Positions 45,640-54,266 of a stretch of DNA of 64,000 nucleotides are shown piece after piece (the stretch's first letter is position 1; each line of letters opens with the position of its first letter). The notes beneath the pieces were generated by a model, which was given only the letters and a program-made list of their open reading frames with translations, was not told the origin of the DNA and ran no database searches. The position numbers were made by a program, and so were the translations under genes. The DNA is from Carboxylicivirga sp. GTDB taxonomy: Bacteria > Bacteroidota > Bacteroidia > Bacteroidales > Marinilabiliaceae. The stretch covers positions 248,001 to 312,000 of the forward strand of contig JAOARW010000046.1 of the NCBI GenBank assembly GCA_025210475.1. The letters run 5' to 3'.

Positions 45640-46173
45640 TTAATCACAATCGCATTTACTCTGATCAATCTCTATCACATTTCCATATTTATCACTTTTT
45701 GTTGAGCAACATTGAATGAAGGAATTCTTTAACTGTTTTCGGGCCCTTTGAACTCTCGATTTAGCTGCAGAATATGTAATGTTAAATTCTTTGGCATAAT
45801 CCTTTTGCGACATTGTTCCATAGGACGTTTTCAGAAGTGCATGCTTATAGTTTGCCGGTAAATCGTCGATAAATGGTTTTAAACAGCATAACAGTTCGCT
45901 GTTAAAAGTATCAGCATCTTCAGGACTGTTATCTTCAAATTGATTTATCAAATCATGACGGTTTTTTGTCCTGTAATAATCAATAATGGAATTTCGAGTT
46001 ATTTGATAGATCCATGAGGAGAGCTTTTCTTTATTCGAAAGGGAATCAGATTTTGTATGGATTTTAATAAAAATATCCTGCAATATATCTTCTGACATAT
46101 CCTTATCATTCACCCTCGATTTTATAAATGCTAAGAGTTCATCTTTGAACTGATTCCAAATCTTTTCTGTCAT
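45640..46173 (-). CDS. sigZ: SigZ-like ECF sigma factor with Cys-rich tail
   Basis: ECF sigma factor. The ATG at 46173 gives 177 aa (a GTG upstream at 46209 is possible but less likely). Region 2 is DKDMSEDILQDIFIKIH ... SWIYQITRNSIIDYYRTK; region 4 is SQKDYAKEFNITYSAAKSRVQRARKQL. The tail FIQCCSTKSDKYGNVIEIDQ then SKCDCD carries cysteines, as in SigZ. The next gene on the same strand encodes a Cys-rich [2Fe-2S] protein that also has CC and CDC motifs. Control by a metal, metalloid or redox state is an inference from these shared residues. Confidence 0.82.
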   Translation of the reverse strand: MTEKIWNQFKDELLAFIKSRVNDKDMSEDILQDIFIKIHTKSDSLSNKEKLSSWIYQITRNSIIDYYRTKNRHDLINQFEDNSPEDADTFNSELLCCLKPFIDDLPANYKHALLKTSYGTMSQKDYAKEFNITYSAAKSRVQRARKQLKNSFIQCCSTKSDKYGNVIEIDQSKCDCD

Positions 46174-46226
46174 GTCCAATGTATTAGAAACTATTCTTAC
46201 AATTACCACTTCGCAATTATAAAGAA

Positions 46227-46234
46227 ATAGTTAT
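46227..46234 (-). promoter_or_regulatory. Single inverted copy of the array core in front of the sigma gene
   Basis: The sequence ATAGTTAT is the reverse complement of ATAACTAT, the core of the 22-bp repeats at 46377-46552, and lies 54 bp upstream of the sigma start codon. An eight-base match in AT-rich DNA can be chance, so it is listed with low confidence. Confidence 0.25.
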
Positions 46235-46376
46235 AGCGTTTGTTCAATGAAGCGAGGCTGGTTATTGTGTAGATTATTTTCCAGAAAGATAATTCTCAAA
46301 TGCTTTAATGTAATTTTCATTGGTAATTATTTCGGAGTAACGCTTATTGAAGAAGAATTAATCATCGTTCAAAAAG

Positions 46377-46552
46377 ATAAGCATGTACTTATAAACACAT
46401 AACTATTGGTTTTAAAACCGATAACTATCGCTTGTCAAAAACATAACTATCGGTTGAGAAAAATATAACTATCGGTTGAGAAAAATATAACTATCGGTTT
46501 GTAAAGCGATAACTATCCGCTTGTGGAAGGATAAGCAGGCGTTTTATGAATC
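46377..46552. repeat. Tandem array, eight units with exact 22-bp period
   Basis: Units start at 46377, 46399, 46421, 46443, 46465, 46487, 46509 and 46531, each exactly 22 bp. The core ATAACTAT(C/T) is exact in the six central units; the outer two read ATAAGCA. Units three to six have the form ATAACTATCGGTTG followed by an A-rich tail, and the units at 46443 and 46465 are identical. The period is not a multiple of three and stop codons occur in all frames, so it is non-coding. The 565-bp gap (46174-46738) that holds it has no other recognisable gene. Confidence 0.9.
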
Positions 46553-46738
46553 GATTTTATTACCCGATAGGCGCAACTATATTGCTTATCAAATACCGAT
46601 AGATAATTCTCTCTTTTTTCAAGCACTAATTAAGTTTTTAAAAATAGCTAGGGAAGGCATTATAGATTTTCCTTCCCGGATCAGAGACTCTGACCTACTA
46701 AGGTCAAATTCTTTTACAAGGCTCTTTGCTATAGCAGT

Positions 46739-47296
46739 CTAATTCACTCTAAACACGCCCATTTTATACAATTCATAGACAATTAAGGCTTCATGTTTAG
46801 CATCGTCGAGACCGCGGTGAGCTTCGATATAGCCCGTGTGTCCAAAGAAGTGATGCCAGGCCTCTTCTACCTTGGGCCATTTATAGCCGTAGCCCCGGTA
46901 TTTGGGTAACTTACAAATGGGAGTCGCCAGCTTCATTGGGCAAGCTAAGTCATTAATGCGAAAGCCCCTATCCCTTAAGAAATCAAAGTCAAAGCTTTTG
47001 TTAAAGGCAGTGGCGGGGTATTGGTTAAATAAGGCCTGGACAACGTCAAACTGAGAGTCCAGACTGGGAGCATCGAGCACTTCTTCAAAACGTAAATTCG
47101 AATTACCAAAAATCCAGCCATAAGGCGCACGGGTATGGCGACTGTCTAAACCGGGTTCCTTAACCAACGAATTATAAACTTCTGTTACCTCGCCATTATT
47201 GAGGTTAAGCAAAACCATTCCGATTTCAACAATTTTACCTCCTTGATTTAAAAAGCCGGTGGTTTCAATATCGACAACTAATATTTCGTTATTCAT
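46739..47296 (-). CDS. DnaQ-like 3'-5' exonuclease (DEDD family)
   Basis: Exonuclease-domain protein of 185 aa. Exo I D-I-E-T-T-G-F (VVDIETTGF near residue 8), Exo II around FNKSFDFDFL (N-x3-F/Y-D), and Exo III with H-R-G-L-D-D-A-K-H-E. These are the metal-binding residues of the DEDDh class, so it should degrade or proofread DNA or RNA ends. It is alone between the array and the alpha/beta hydrolase gene. It is shorter than a full DNA-polymerase epsilon subunit and no partner is seen; its exact substrate is not evident. Confidence 0.88.
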   Translation of the reverse strand: MNNEILVVDIETTGFLNQGGKIVEIGMVLLNLNNGEVTEVYNSLVKEPGLDSRHTRAPYGWIFGNSNLRFEEVLDAPSLDSQFDVVQALFNQYPATAFNKSFDFDFLRDRGFRINDLACPMKLATPICKLPKYRGYGYKWPKVEEAWHHFFGHTGYIEAHRGLDDAKHEALIVYELYKMGVFRVN

Positions 47297-47392
47297 TATT
47301 ATTGGGATTATGATTAAATATTTAATTCAATTAGATGTGTTTTTTTATTGAGTCAGTCAATCGTTTGCTGATGTCGTTTATTGATTGATTTT

Positions 47393-48313
47393 CTAGAAAT
47401 TATCCAAATTCTCTTCTATAAATTTAAATACAGTATTAAAGTAATGATCACCACCCACCTGCCAAACGTTTAAATGATTGGCACCATCAAGCATGATAAA
47501 CCGTTTTTGTTGACTGGCCAGATTCTTAAAATTTTGTTGGCCATACTCAATTTTGATGCGTTTATCTTTAGTGCCGTGAACCATTAAAACCGGCTGATTG
47601 ATTTGCTTCGCTGCATTGGCGGGAATCGTTTCATCAGCTTTGAAATCACCTATATTTTCGCTGAGCCAGATAAAATAATCAATAAGCGCTCCGGCCTCAA
47701 AGCCAAGTGTGTGTCTCGAATAATCGTGCACAATCTGTCGGTAATCGGAAAAAGTGCTTTCAATAATGCCCAGCTTTATTCTTTTATCGATGGCCATGGC
47801 TTGCAGACTCACAGCCGCTCCAAGTGAATGCCCCCAAATAATGTAGTTTTGGTTAATGTTGGGCATTGTATTTAGCGTATCAATCAAAGCAGAGATATCA
47901 AACTTTTCCTTGTTGCCAAACGTGCAGTATTGTCCTTCGCTTTCGCCATGGGCTCGCAGGTCGGGCATTACAACATTGTAGCCGCTATCGTTAATTTGCT
48001 TTGAAATGGGTATAAAACGCTCTTTATATGCCCGGATGCCATGCACCATTATAATTGTGCCTTTGGTTTTCAGGCTGTCAGGTCGTATGAGTAGAGCCTT
48101 TAGTTTTAATCCATCTGACGAATGAAAATAGATGCTTTCGGCCTTTACCTGGTAATCGGTAGCCTGTTGAATTACACCTTTATTGCTGTTACGGCTTTTA
48201 TAAACCAGGTTATTGACTTCTATGATCATACGCGGGCCAATGTAACTGGCAAAACAAAAACCAATGATCAGCAGAAGCGTTAGAGTAATGACTATTTTAT
48301 GAGTTGTTTTCAT
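47393..48313 (-). CDS. Alpha/beta hydrolase, membrane-anchored or secreted
   Basis: Protein of 306 aa with an N-terminal hydrophobic helix (IVITLTLLLIIGFCFASYI) that probably anchors it in the membrane. The alpha/beta-hydrolase fold is clear: HSSDGLKLKALL, IIMVHGIRAYKERF, the nucleophile elbow WGHSLGAAVSLQA (Ser of GHSLG) and the late acid/His regions MVHGTKDKRI and DGANHLNVWQVG. It resembles carboxylesterase or BAAT-like hydrolases. The substrate is unknown. The small 81-aa membrane protein and a lipoprotein lie upstream on the same strand. Confidence 0.85.
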   Translation of the reverse strand: MKTTHKIVITLTLLLIIGFCFASYIGPRMIIEVNNLVYKSRNSNKGVIQQATDYQVKAESIYFHSSDGLKLKALLIRPDSLKTKGTIIMVHGIRAYKERFIPISKQINDSGYNVVMPDLRAHGESEGQYCTFGNKEKFDISALIDTLNTMPNINQNYIIWGHSLGAAVSLQAMAIDKRIKLGIIESTFSDYRQIVHDYSRHTLGFEAGALIDYFIWLSENIGDFKADETIPANAAKQINQPVLMVHGTKDKRIKIEYGQQNFKNLASQQKRFIMLDGANHLNVWQVGGDHYFNTVFKFIEENLDNF

Positions 48314-48343
48314 GATGATGGACTTTTACTTAATGCAAATGGA

Positions 48344-48589
48344 TTAACAATGTACCGGTTTCTTCGTCCACCTTCTGCCAACAAGCCATAAACAAATGGT
48401 AATGGTTAAATGCAGAATGATATAAGTAAATTTGCCAATTATTTTACCACTGTTATAGGCATCCACTTGGCCACTTATAGCTTTTACAAAGGCAATTACA
48501 TCTGCCATTAATTGAGAAGCCTGCCCTACAATAGCTAAGGCCAGAATTATAGAAAGAGCAATAAATATATATCCGAAAACTTTTTTCAT
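48344..48589 (-). CDS. Small membrane protein, two TM helices
   Basis: Protein of 81 aa, not matched to a family. Two hydrophobic helices are predicted (YIFIALSIILALAIVGQA and FTYIILHLTITICLWLVG) with a short polar loop and a basic C-terminus RRWTKKP. The gene is 30 bp upstream of the hydrolase on the same strand and probably belongs to that transcript. Confidence 0.55.
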   Translation of the reverse strand: MKKVFGYIFIALSIILALAIVGQASQLMADVIAFVKAISGQVDAYNSGKIIGKFTYIILHLTITICLWLVGRRWTKKPVHC

Positions 48590-48618
48590 TATTGGAAATC
48601 TGTTGAGGTGTAATATTA

Positions 48619-49341
48619 TTATGGCAATGGATTATATTCGATTACTTTTTTGTTTTTATCCATTAAATCAATAAAATAATAATGGAATTTATCGGTTTTA
48701 TTAAATTTACCATCCTTATTAATATCTTCTGAAGTAATAAAATAGATGCGTTTTTGTATTACTATCAGTTCCCATTTGATTAGTTCCTCATAATGAGGTG
48801 TTAACTTCTTAAAATGTTGTCCGGCACTGTTACTAATATAAAGCGACTCAATATCATAGCCATTAAGTTCTAAATCCTTATTGGTATCCTGATCTATTAT
48901 GTTATACAGAAGAACCGGTTCTATTTCAGAAACATCTTTGTGACCGATAAAATCGATGGATTTTATTATGAGCTGTTTGTTAGTTAAATTAACATAGCTA
49001 CTTGAATCAATGTGTTGAAACCTTACATTGTCAATATCGCCACTCACAGATGATTGCCCTCTGTAATAGAAGGAGGTATTATTGGATGAAGAGCCCGAAC
49101 TGTATGAACTCATAAATGCTTTTCTACCGCTCTTATGTGGTTTAGTTTTACCAACAAGGTGAAGCAGATGGTTTGTACCATCAAAATGAACCGGCAGGCC
49201 GGCAACCACAATAGCAAGTGTGTCAATTAATAAGGGATTTGACAATGAATCAGCTGATTGCTGGTAGACAACTTTAGGTGTGTTATTGTTGCAGCTGAAA
49301 AGAAGCATTGTTAATAATGCGAATGGAATTAAATGTTTCAT
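48619..49341 (-). CDS. Lipoprotein of unknown function
   Basis: Protein of 240 aa with a lipobox F-S-C near residue 17 (MKHLIPFALLTMLLFSC). The mature part is beta-rich, with a Ser-rich stretch (SSYSSGSSSNNTSFYY) and an acidic EF-hand-like EDINKDGKFNKTD near 215-227 (D-x-N-x-D-G-x-F), and perhaps a related NQDTNKDLELNGYD. Neither calcium binding nor function can be shown. It precedes the small membrane protein in the same direction. Confidence 0.55.
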   Translation of the reverse strand: MKHLIPFALLTMLLFSCNNNTPKVVYQQSADSLSNPLLIDTLAIVVAGLPVHFDGTNHLLHLVGKTKPHKSGRKAFMSSYSSGSSSNNTSFYYRGQSSVSGDIDNVRFQHIDSSSYVNLTNKQLIIKSIDFIGHKDVSEIEPVLLYNIIDQDTNKDLELNGYDIESLYISNSAGQHFKKLTPHYEELIKWELIVIQKRIYFITSEDINKDGKFNKTDKFHYYFIDLMDKNKKVIEYNPLP

Positions 49342-49552
49342 GTTGGAATCAATGGATTAGTTATTGGTATTATGGGTTATTATGTCGGCAAACTCATTGC
49401 GAAAAAAGAATGATAAACTATATCTCTTAAGCACTAATCTCACTAATCTTTAGTTTCACCATGCCGGATAATTTGTCTAATTGGTGGTTCTAGGTTTTCA
49501 GTGTATTTGTTCACTTTGAATTTTGGTGAGTTTTTTAAATCATGATCTACGC

Positions 49553-49840
49553 TTAAAAATTTAGATGAAAGTTGTTGGTCATTCTGCTGCCGGCAAATAA
49601 TGTTGATAAGGCGATAATAACTGTGCCAACTCCTATTCCAATAATTAATAACCCAATTATCCGAATCACCTTATCGATTTTTTCCTTGTCGGTTTCAGCT
49701 ATCAGATTTTCTGGGATTGGTTTTCTGAGCAACATCGAAAGTATAGCATCAAAGTGATTACGAATTAATACGCCAAGTCCAATCCATAGCCCGCCTTTGC
49801 AAGCTGTTAAAAGAAATGTAATAAATAAGATAAAATTCAT
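49553..49840 (-). CDS. Small membrane protein, two TM helices
   Basis: Protein of 95 aa without a recognised family. Helices: ILFITFLLTACKGGLWIGLGVL and IIGLLIIGIGVGTVIIALSTL, separated by an acidic linker with IAETDKEKIDKV. Gly-rich GIGVG. It may be a remote homologue of small DUF-type membrane proteins common in Bacteroidota. It is monocistronic or nearly so. Confidence 0.5.
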   Translation of the reverse strand: MNFILFITFLLTACKGGLWIGLGVLIRNHFDAILSMLLRKPIPENLIAETDKEKIDKVIRIIGLLIIGIGVGTVIIALSTLFAGSRMTNNFHLNF

Positions 49841-50003
49841 AGTTCTAATATTTAGGTTGTAAATGTTGTTGGGTTACAGTTGTAGTTGCTATTATTTTTA
49901 TTGTTACTTGTTTGGTATGAAAATGTAATGCCCTTGAAAATATTTAACAGTATGCTAAAATAGAAACAATATTATTACCAACAATAATTTATTGATAAAT
50001 AAT

Positions 50004-50789
50004 CTAATTGCTAAAAACAAACTGCAAGGCATGGTAAAGACTTTGGAAAGGCACATGACCTTCGTCTACATATATTTTTAGCTGAACTTGAAGTTGCTCT
50101 TTGGTCTTTAGGCGATTGGAAAAATCGATCAGTTGCTTTTTGATGATGCCTTCCGGATCCAGGAAATCGGAGTTGCCATGTGTCAGGAATAGTCTTTTGG
50201 ATTGTTTAAGCTCTGTATTTAAAAAGGCATCTGTTTGACTGATAAAAAATTGTTCACAATCGGGGAAGCCACCGCTACAGGAGATATATGCGTCAAAGGT
50301 ATCGGGACTGCTCAAAAAGTAATAAATGCTAAAGAGGGCACTAATTGATTGACCACAAAGTACCTGCTTATTATTGGTGCGATAGCGTTTATCAATGTAG
50401 GGTATTAATTCTTTTTCAATAAAACTTTTGAAGTTATCAGCACCGGGTTCTTCCTGAAAGAAACTGGTTTTGGTGGGCATCATGTCGCGGTTGCGATTGG
50501 TATTAGCAATCATCACAATAATCATATCGGGTATCAACTCATCCATATGTGCCAAACGGTTTATCGTACCAAGCGTTTCGGTAAAAGTATCGATGTTGCC
50601 ATCCAATCGGTAAAGCACCGGATATGTTTTATTACTTTGATGGTAGTCACGCGGAAGATTAATAATCAGGTGACGTGTTTCGTTCAGTAGCTCCGACGAA
50701 ATGGAGTCGTTAAAACCAATGTTAATTTCTTGTGCCCATAAACATGTTGAAAGAAAAATGCCAAGGCTAAGTAAGCTGAAGTGTTTCAT
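50004..50789 (-). CDS. Secreted esterase-D-like alpha/beta hydrolase
   Basis: Protein of 261 aa, signal peptide about 1-19 (MKHFSLLSLGIFLSTCLWA). Esterase D/IroE-type pattern: YPVLYRLDGNIDTFTETLGTINRLAH, MIANTNRNRDMMP, ELIPYIDKRYRTN, nucleophile region LCGQSISALFS (GQSIS, not the common GHSxG), and C-terminal DEGHVPFQSLYHAL with the likely catalytic His. The missing second Gly of G-x-S-x-G is unusual but seen in this family. Substrate unknown. Confidence 0.8.
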   Translation of the reverse strand: MKHFSLLSLGIFLSTCLWAQEINIGFNDSISSELLNETRHLIINLPRDYHQSNKTYPVLYRLDGNIDTFTETLGTINRLAHMDELIPDMIIVMIANTNRNRDMMPTKTSFFQEEPGADNFKSFIEKELIPYIDKRYRTNNKQVLCGQSISALFSIYYFLSSPDTFDAYISCSGGFPDCEQFFISQTDAFLNTELKQSKRLFLTHGNSDFLDPEGIIKKQLIDFSNRLKTKEQLQVQLKIYVDEGHVPFQSLYHALQFVFSN

Positions 50790-50881
50790 AGGGAGAGTTT
50801 TAAGGATGTATGGAGTTGTTTTAGTGCATTTTTGAGTTTATGCAGAAATAAATATGCAGATAGGCGAGTTGATTTTTGTTA

Positions 50882-51316
50882 CTAATTCAACTGGTTAATT
50901 ATCTGGAGTATCCAATCCCATATAGCCTGTCCTTTCCATATGGTGCCCGTAATGACGATTGCTTGCGCTAAGGCCAACATTATTACTTGCGGTGCATATA
51001 GCGCGTAACCTACTTTTTCGAGTTCGCGGTGGTAAGTATTGAGCTGGTCATCGTTTAACTGGCATTGGTCTTTGAGCAGATTCACCACATCGCCGCTTAA
51101 ATAAATATGAGAAGTAAGAACAAGGCTATCTGCTGCTTTGCCGGTCTCTGAGGTATCGTATACGTTTATGCTGATGCATTTGTAACGCCAAAATTGGCGC
51201 AGCAGGCCCAGACTAATGTAGAGTGATTTCCAAAAGTCGGGCTTGTAAACCAATCGTAAAGCATGATGTAATTTTCGTGCTTTATTTCTTAAAGTATTTA
51301 AGGATGTTTTTTCCAA
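50882..51316 (-). CDS. Orphan operon protein D: membrane protein with GD-His domain
   Basis: Protein of 144 aa, no family recognised. The strand CISINV lies at 47-52, SGD at 74-76 and His at 96, the same GD-to-His distance (20) as in proteins A and B of this operon. Two hydrophobic C-terminal segments are present (VIMLALAQAIVITGTIW, AIWDWILQIINQL), so this protein is probably membrane-bound. Its start overlaps the 3' end of the 315-aa gene by 35 bp, so the two are co-translated. It ends the operon. Function unknown. Confidence 0.65.
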   Translation of the reverse strand: MEKTSLNTLRNKARKLHHALRLVYKPDFWKSLYISLGLLRQFWRYKCISINVYDTSETGKAADSLVLTSHIYLSGDVVNLLKDQCQLNDDQLNTYHRELEKVGYALYAPQVIMLALAQAIVITGTIWKGQAIWDWILQIINQLN

Positions 51317-52229
51317 AACTTACTAATATATCAACCAGTTTTGTCCAGTAATCAATGGATGTCTGAATGGAATCGTTATGAATGTCGAGGATAAATTGTT
51401 CGGGCTTATCAGCAAACTTTTCGGCAATGCGGGTGGTGATATCCCCATCCAGGCCAATACGCGTTTGCATCAATACGCGCTCCGTACCCAGGTCAAGAGC
51501 TTTTCGCACCAATATCTTATCCCGAAGATCCAGGTCGATGATAAAGTTATCCTTGTTTAAGAAACTGGCCCGGCTTCTTTCATCAAGTTTGACGCCATCG
51601 AGCAAGATATCATGCAATTTGTCGAGGTAGCTGAAATGATCACTTCCGTTTGTTTCATAGGCTTGCCAAAAAGAATTGTAAGTTGCCTTATCGGATTCGC
51701 CTACCAAATCGGCTAATACACTTACCATCTCCAGCGATTTTAACTCAATGCGGGTTATAATGCTGATGTCGTTATTAAGCAGGCTTTCTTCTCGGCTGAA
51801 ATACTGGAGGTTGTTAAGAACCAGACGTTTTGCCTTTTTAGCAACGTTGGCCAGTTCTACAAACGAAACAATACCACCCTGCACATAATGTGGTACACGC
51901 CTGAACAAATGGCTTTCCACATTCACGCTTTGGGAAATCTCACCACCTTTGGCTTCTTTTTCGGCGTCAAAGCTTTCTTTTTGTTTCGTCAGAAAATCGG
52001 CCGAAGTGATGCTATTGTAGTATTCGCTTCCCAGGTTTACCAGCTTGGTGTGGTACTTACTGGCTAACTGATATAAAGCCAAACGATCGTTGTCGGTTGG
52101 CTTTAAGCAATTCATATCAGTTTTAACAATGGTGTTTATTTCCAGTGTTGTTAAATCGCTGGAAGTACGTTTGATGCGTTCCCAGGTGTTGTTTCTTCTT
52201 TTTCGGAACAGGCGTTTCAAATTAGTCAT
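51282..52229 (-). CDS. Orphan operon protein C: GD-His domain split by an insertion
   Basis: Protein of 315 aa without a known family. It has the N-terminal strand LEINT (29-33) and at its C-terminus GLDGD (259-263) with H284, a 21-residue interval. The roughly 230 residues between them are absent in proteins A and B, which place the same elements 30-50 residues apart. The insertion is mostly helical (SYLDKLHDILLDGVKL, RIELKSLEMVSVLADLVG). The C-terminus KNILKYFKK is basic and amphipathic. It lies third from the end in an operon with one-to-14-bp gaps. Function unknown. Confidence 0.65.
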   Translation of the reverse strand: MTNLKRLFRKRRNNTWERIKRTSSDLTTLEINTIVKTDMNCLKPTDNDRLALYQLASKYHTKLVNLGSEYYNSITSADFLTKQKESFDAEKEAKGGEISQSVNVESHLFRRVPHYVQGGIVSFVELANVAKKAKRLVLNNLQYFSREESLLNNDISIITRIELKSLEMVSVLADLVGESDKATYNSFWQAYETNGSDHFSYLDKLHDILLDGVKLDERSRASFLNKDNFIIDLDLRDKILVRKALDLGTERVLMQTRIGLDGDITTRIAEKFADKPEQFILDIHNDSIQTSIDYWTKLVDILVSFGKNILKYFKK

Positions 52230-52243
52230 TCAGTATTAATTTT

Positions 52244-52624
52244 TTACGAATTGTTTTTCAGTTCGTCCTGTAACACCTTACCATTATCTTTGAACTTAAT
52301 CGCCATTTTTCCGATTTTCTCCACCACATCCAGGTTCTTTTGAATGATGTCGAGCCCCTGACGTTCCTTTAGCATGTGGAATTCGCGTAATTGCTCATAC
52401 TCAGTGGCAAATTTTTCGGTTATTTTGGTTTCTGTATCGCCGTCAATCAGGTTAATGGTACTTACCATACCTTCCACTGCCTGATTATCGGCGTACTCCA
52501 GTTTGCCGTTTTTCGTTTCCAGCTTAGCCACTACAGTTGTGATTTCCAGTTTAACCAGGTCTTCCAGTTTTTCGTATATCGTTTCAAAAAAATCTTTTTT
52601 CGGAGTATTTGCGTTATTTGCCAT
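52244..52624 (-). CDS. Orphan operon protein B: minimal GD-His domain
   Basis: Protein of 126 aa with the strand LEITT at 26-30, DGD at 61-63 and H83. It is mostly domain and little else. The remainder is helical (YEQLREFHMLKERQGLDIIQKNLDVVEKIGKMA). Its start is 1 bp from the stop of the 544-aa gene. The match to proteins A, C and D is by eye over about 45 residues and low in identity. No signal peptide or membrane segment is seen. Confidence 0.7.
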   Translation of the reverse strand: MANNANTPKKDFFETIYEKLEDLVKLEITTVVAKLETKNGKLEYADNQAVEGMVSTINLIDGDTETKITEKFATEYEQLREFHMLKERQGLDIIQKNLDVVEKIGKMAIKFKDNGKVLQDELKNNS

Positions 52625-52625
52625 T

Positions 52626-54260
52626 TTAATTAGAGTTTAGTTCAACATTAATTTGATTGTATTGTATCGTTAATTCTTTAAAAACTTTTACCAGATTGAT
52701 TAATAAAAGGGGCCAGGTAACCATGTTGGCCATGTTTAATACCAGCTTAAGCACTTTGCTCACCACTGCCAAACTAAATTGCAGGCCAAGCAAATCTTCT
52801 TTTACTTTTAAGCGGTGTTTTGCAATTGCGGGCAACGTGAGATTGGACGGCATAATGTGAAAACTATCCATGTCCATCGAAAACTTACTAAGCAATACTT
52901 GCCTGTTTGATTGGCTGACTACCGCGCCTTTACCCAGTATAAAACGGATGCCTCGTATAAAATAGTGCAGGCCCCGTTTCATATGTGCCAGCATCGATTT
53001 AAAAAAGTTCTTTAAAAAGGTGGCAACGCGCTTCACCTGATCCACCAACCAGCGGAATAGTTTTTTACCAATGCGCAGTAAATTCTTAAAAAAGCCACTT
53101 ACACCATAGTAAATCCGTTTGAACAAACCGTTTTTTGATTCCAGGTTTTCCTGGTTCAGGTGATTTTGCGCTTCGTGTAAATAATGATTGGCGCTAAGCT
53201 CAAATTTTAACTGGGTTTCGGCATCGGCTTTTTGCAATTGAGCATTCAGCTGTGCGATTACTTGTTGTTGATGTTTACCCTTTTTATCTTCGATCATGTA
53301 CTTCTCGAGAAAGAAGAGTGCATTGAACAAGACATAATCATTGCCCACACAGGCCAGCACTGATCGGGCTTTGATATTATCTTCCTCCTGATCGTTATTA
53401 AAAGCAATGGCCATTTCTTTAATGCTGTTAAACATGAGTGGCCCCATTTCGGTATCCAGCAAACCATCGTAAAAACCATCTTTCCACTGATGCACCTGTA
53501 TCAGTCGCAAAATAAAATGATTAAGGTTCGAGTTGCTTTTAGCTTCCAAAAAGTTGAGGTCGAGCCTTTTTTCATTGCGACGCAATACCTTGTCCTTTAG
53601 TAGCTCGTAGAAAGAGCTTTTTTTGTCGAAATCGGTTTTTAACTGTTTCTTGAAAATCCGGTTTAATTCAAAATCTTTCTTCTGATCTTCCGTTAGTGCT
53701 GTTTTGCAGACCAAGATGCAATTTTCGCGACCATGCTTTTTGATGATACGTCGGGTCAGGTTTTCAATATCAGCCAGCGCATTAATGGTGTCAAGCATCG
53801 AAATGTAACCACAATAGGACTTTAGTTGTTGCAGCATCATCTTTGAATAATCGCCATAGGGTATGGAAGCATTTCGCTCGAATAAACCCATCAGGTCGAG
53901 GCGATAATGCAGCATACGGCTTTCTAGGGATATGTCACCTTTCTGCGGTAAATTATCCAATAGCAGGCCTTCGTCAATATCAGTTACTGCCCGCAGTAAT
54001 TCCAGTTGATGATCGTCAGCAAATAAAGTGCGATAATTGCCCAGGTTCTTTTCACTAAACAAGCTACTTTGTTTAACATCCCTCACAAACTGATCGAGGG
54101 CACTGGCAATTTTAGTATCGAAGTTAAAGTCAGCTAAGAAATCTGGCTTTAAATAGCCCAGATCGCTTAAGTGCTGCACCAGTTCTTTTTCCGACGATAC
54201 AAAATTCTGTTCATGTTCAAGCGCTTGATCCAGAAAGTTTTCGATAATCGCGTCGTTCAT
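52626..54260 (-). CDS. Orphan operon protein E: large helical protein with basic amphipathic and hydrophobic segments
   Basis: Protein of 544 aa; not recognised. The N-terminal 370 residues are predominantly charged helices (VSSEKELVQHLSDLGYL at 21-37 is faintly like a peptidoglycan-binding helix, but weak). Residues about 378-445 are rich in Lys/Arg and Phe/Trp/Leu in an amphipathic pattern (FFKNLLRIGKKLFRWLVDQV and ATFLKNFFKSMLAHMKRG). A hydrophobic segment follows near 495-528 (VVSKVLKLVLNM, WPLLLINLVKVF). This could insert in or lie along membranes. It sits between proteins A and B with 6- and 1-bp gaps. Function unknown. Confidence 0.6.
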   Translation of the reverse strand: MNDAIIENFLDQALEHEQNFVSSEKELVQHLSDLGYLKPDFLADFNFDTKIASALDQFVRDVKQSSLFSEKNLGNYRTLFADDHQLELLRAVTDIDEGLLLDNLPQKGDISLESRMLHYRLDLMGLFERNASIPYGDYSKMMLQQLKSYCGYISMLDTINALADIENLTRRIIKKHGRENCILVCKTALTEDQKKDFELNRIFKKQLKTDFDKKSSFYELLKDKVLRRNEKRLDLNFLEAKSNSNLNHFILRLIQVHQWKDGFYDGLLDTEMGPLMFNSIKEMAIAFNNDQEEDNIKARSVLACVGNDYVLFNALFFLEKYMIEDKKGKHQQQVIAQLNAQLQKADAETQLKFELSANHYLHEAQNHLNQENLESKNGLFKRIYYGVSGFFKNLLRIGKKLFRWLVDQVKRVATFLKNFFKSMLAHMKRGLHYFIRGIRFILGKGAVVSQSNRQVLLSKFSMDMDSFHIMPSNLTLPAIAKHRLKVKEDLLGLQFSLAVVSKVLKLVLNMANMVTWPLLLINLVKVFKELTIQYNQINVELNSN

Positions 54261-54266
54261 TGGCTA

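Noticed and set aside
46277..46351. Minus-strand open stretch reading NKRYSEIITNENY and further to a stop, resembling a protein C-terminus
   Set aside because: Only about 26 codons are open after a stop, with no start or other support; possibly a decayed gene remnant or chance.
46377..46552. CRISPR array
   Set aside because: Period of 22 bp leaves no room for spacers and the units are nearly identical; no cas genes are near.
46521..46742. 73-aa plus-strand reading frame overlapping the tandem array
   Set aside because: Starts at a TTG inside the repeats, no recognisable family and no start signals.
49333..49413. 26-codon plus-strand ORF ending GYYVGKLIAKKE, hydrophobic with basic tail
   Set aside because: Overlaps the start of the 240-aa lipoprotein gene on the other strand and has no convincing start signal; it could be a real small peptide but evidence is insufficient.
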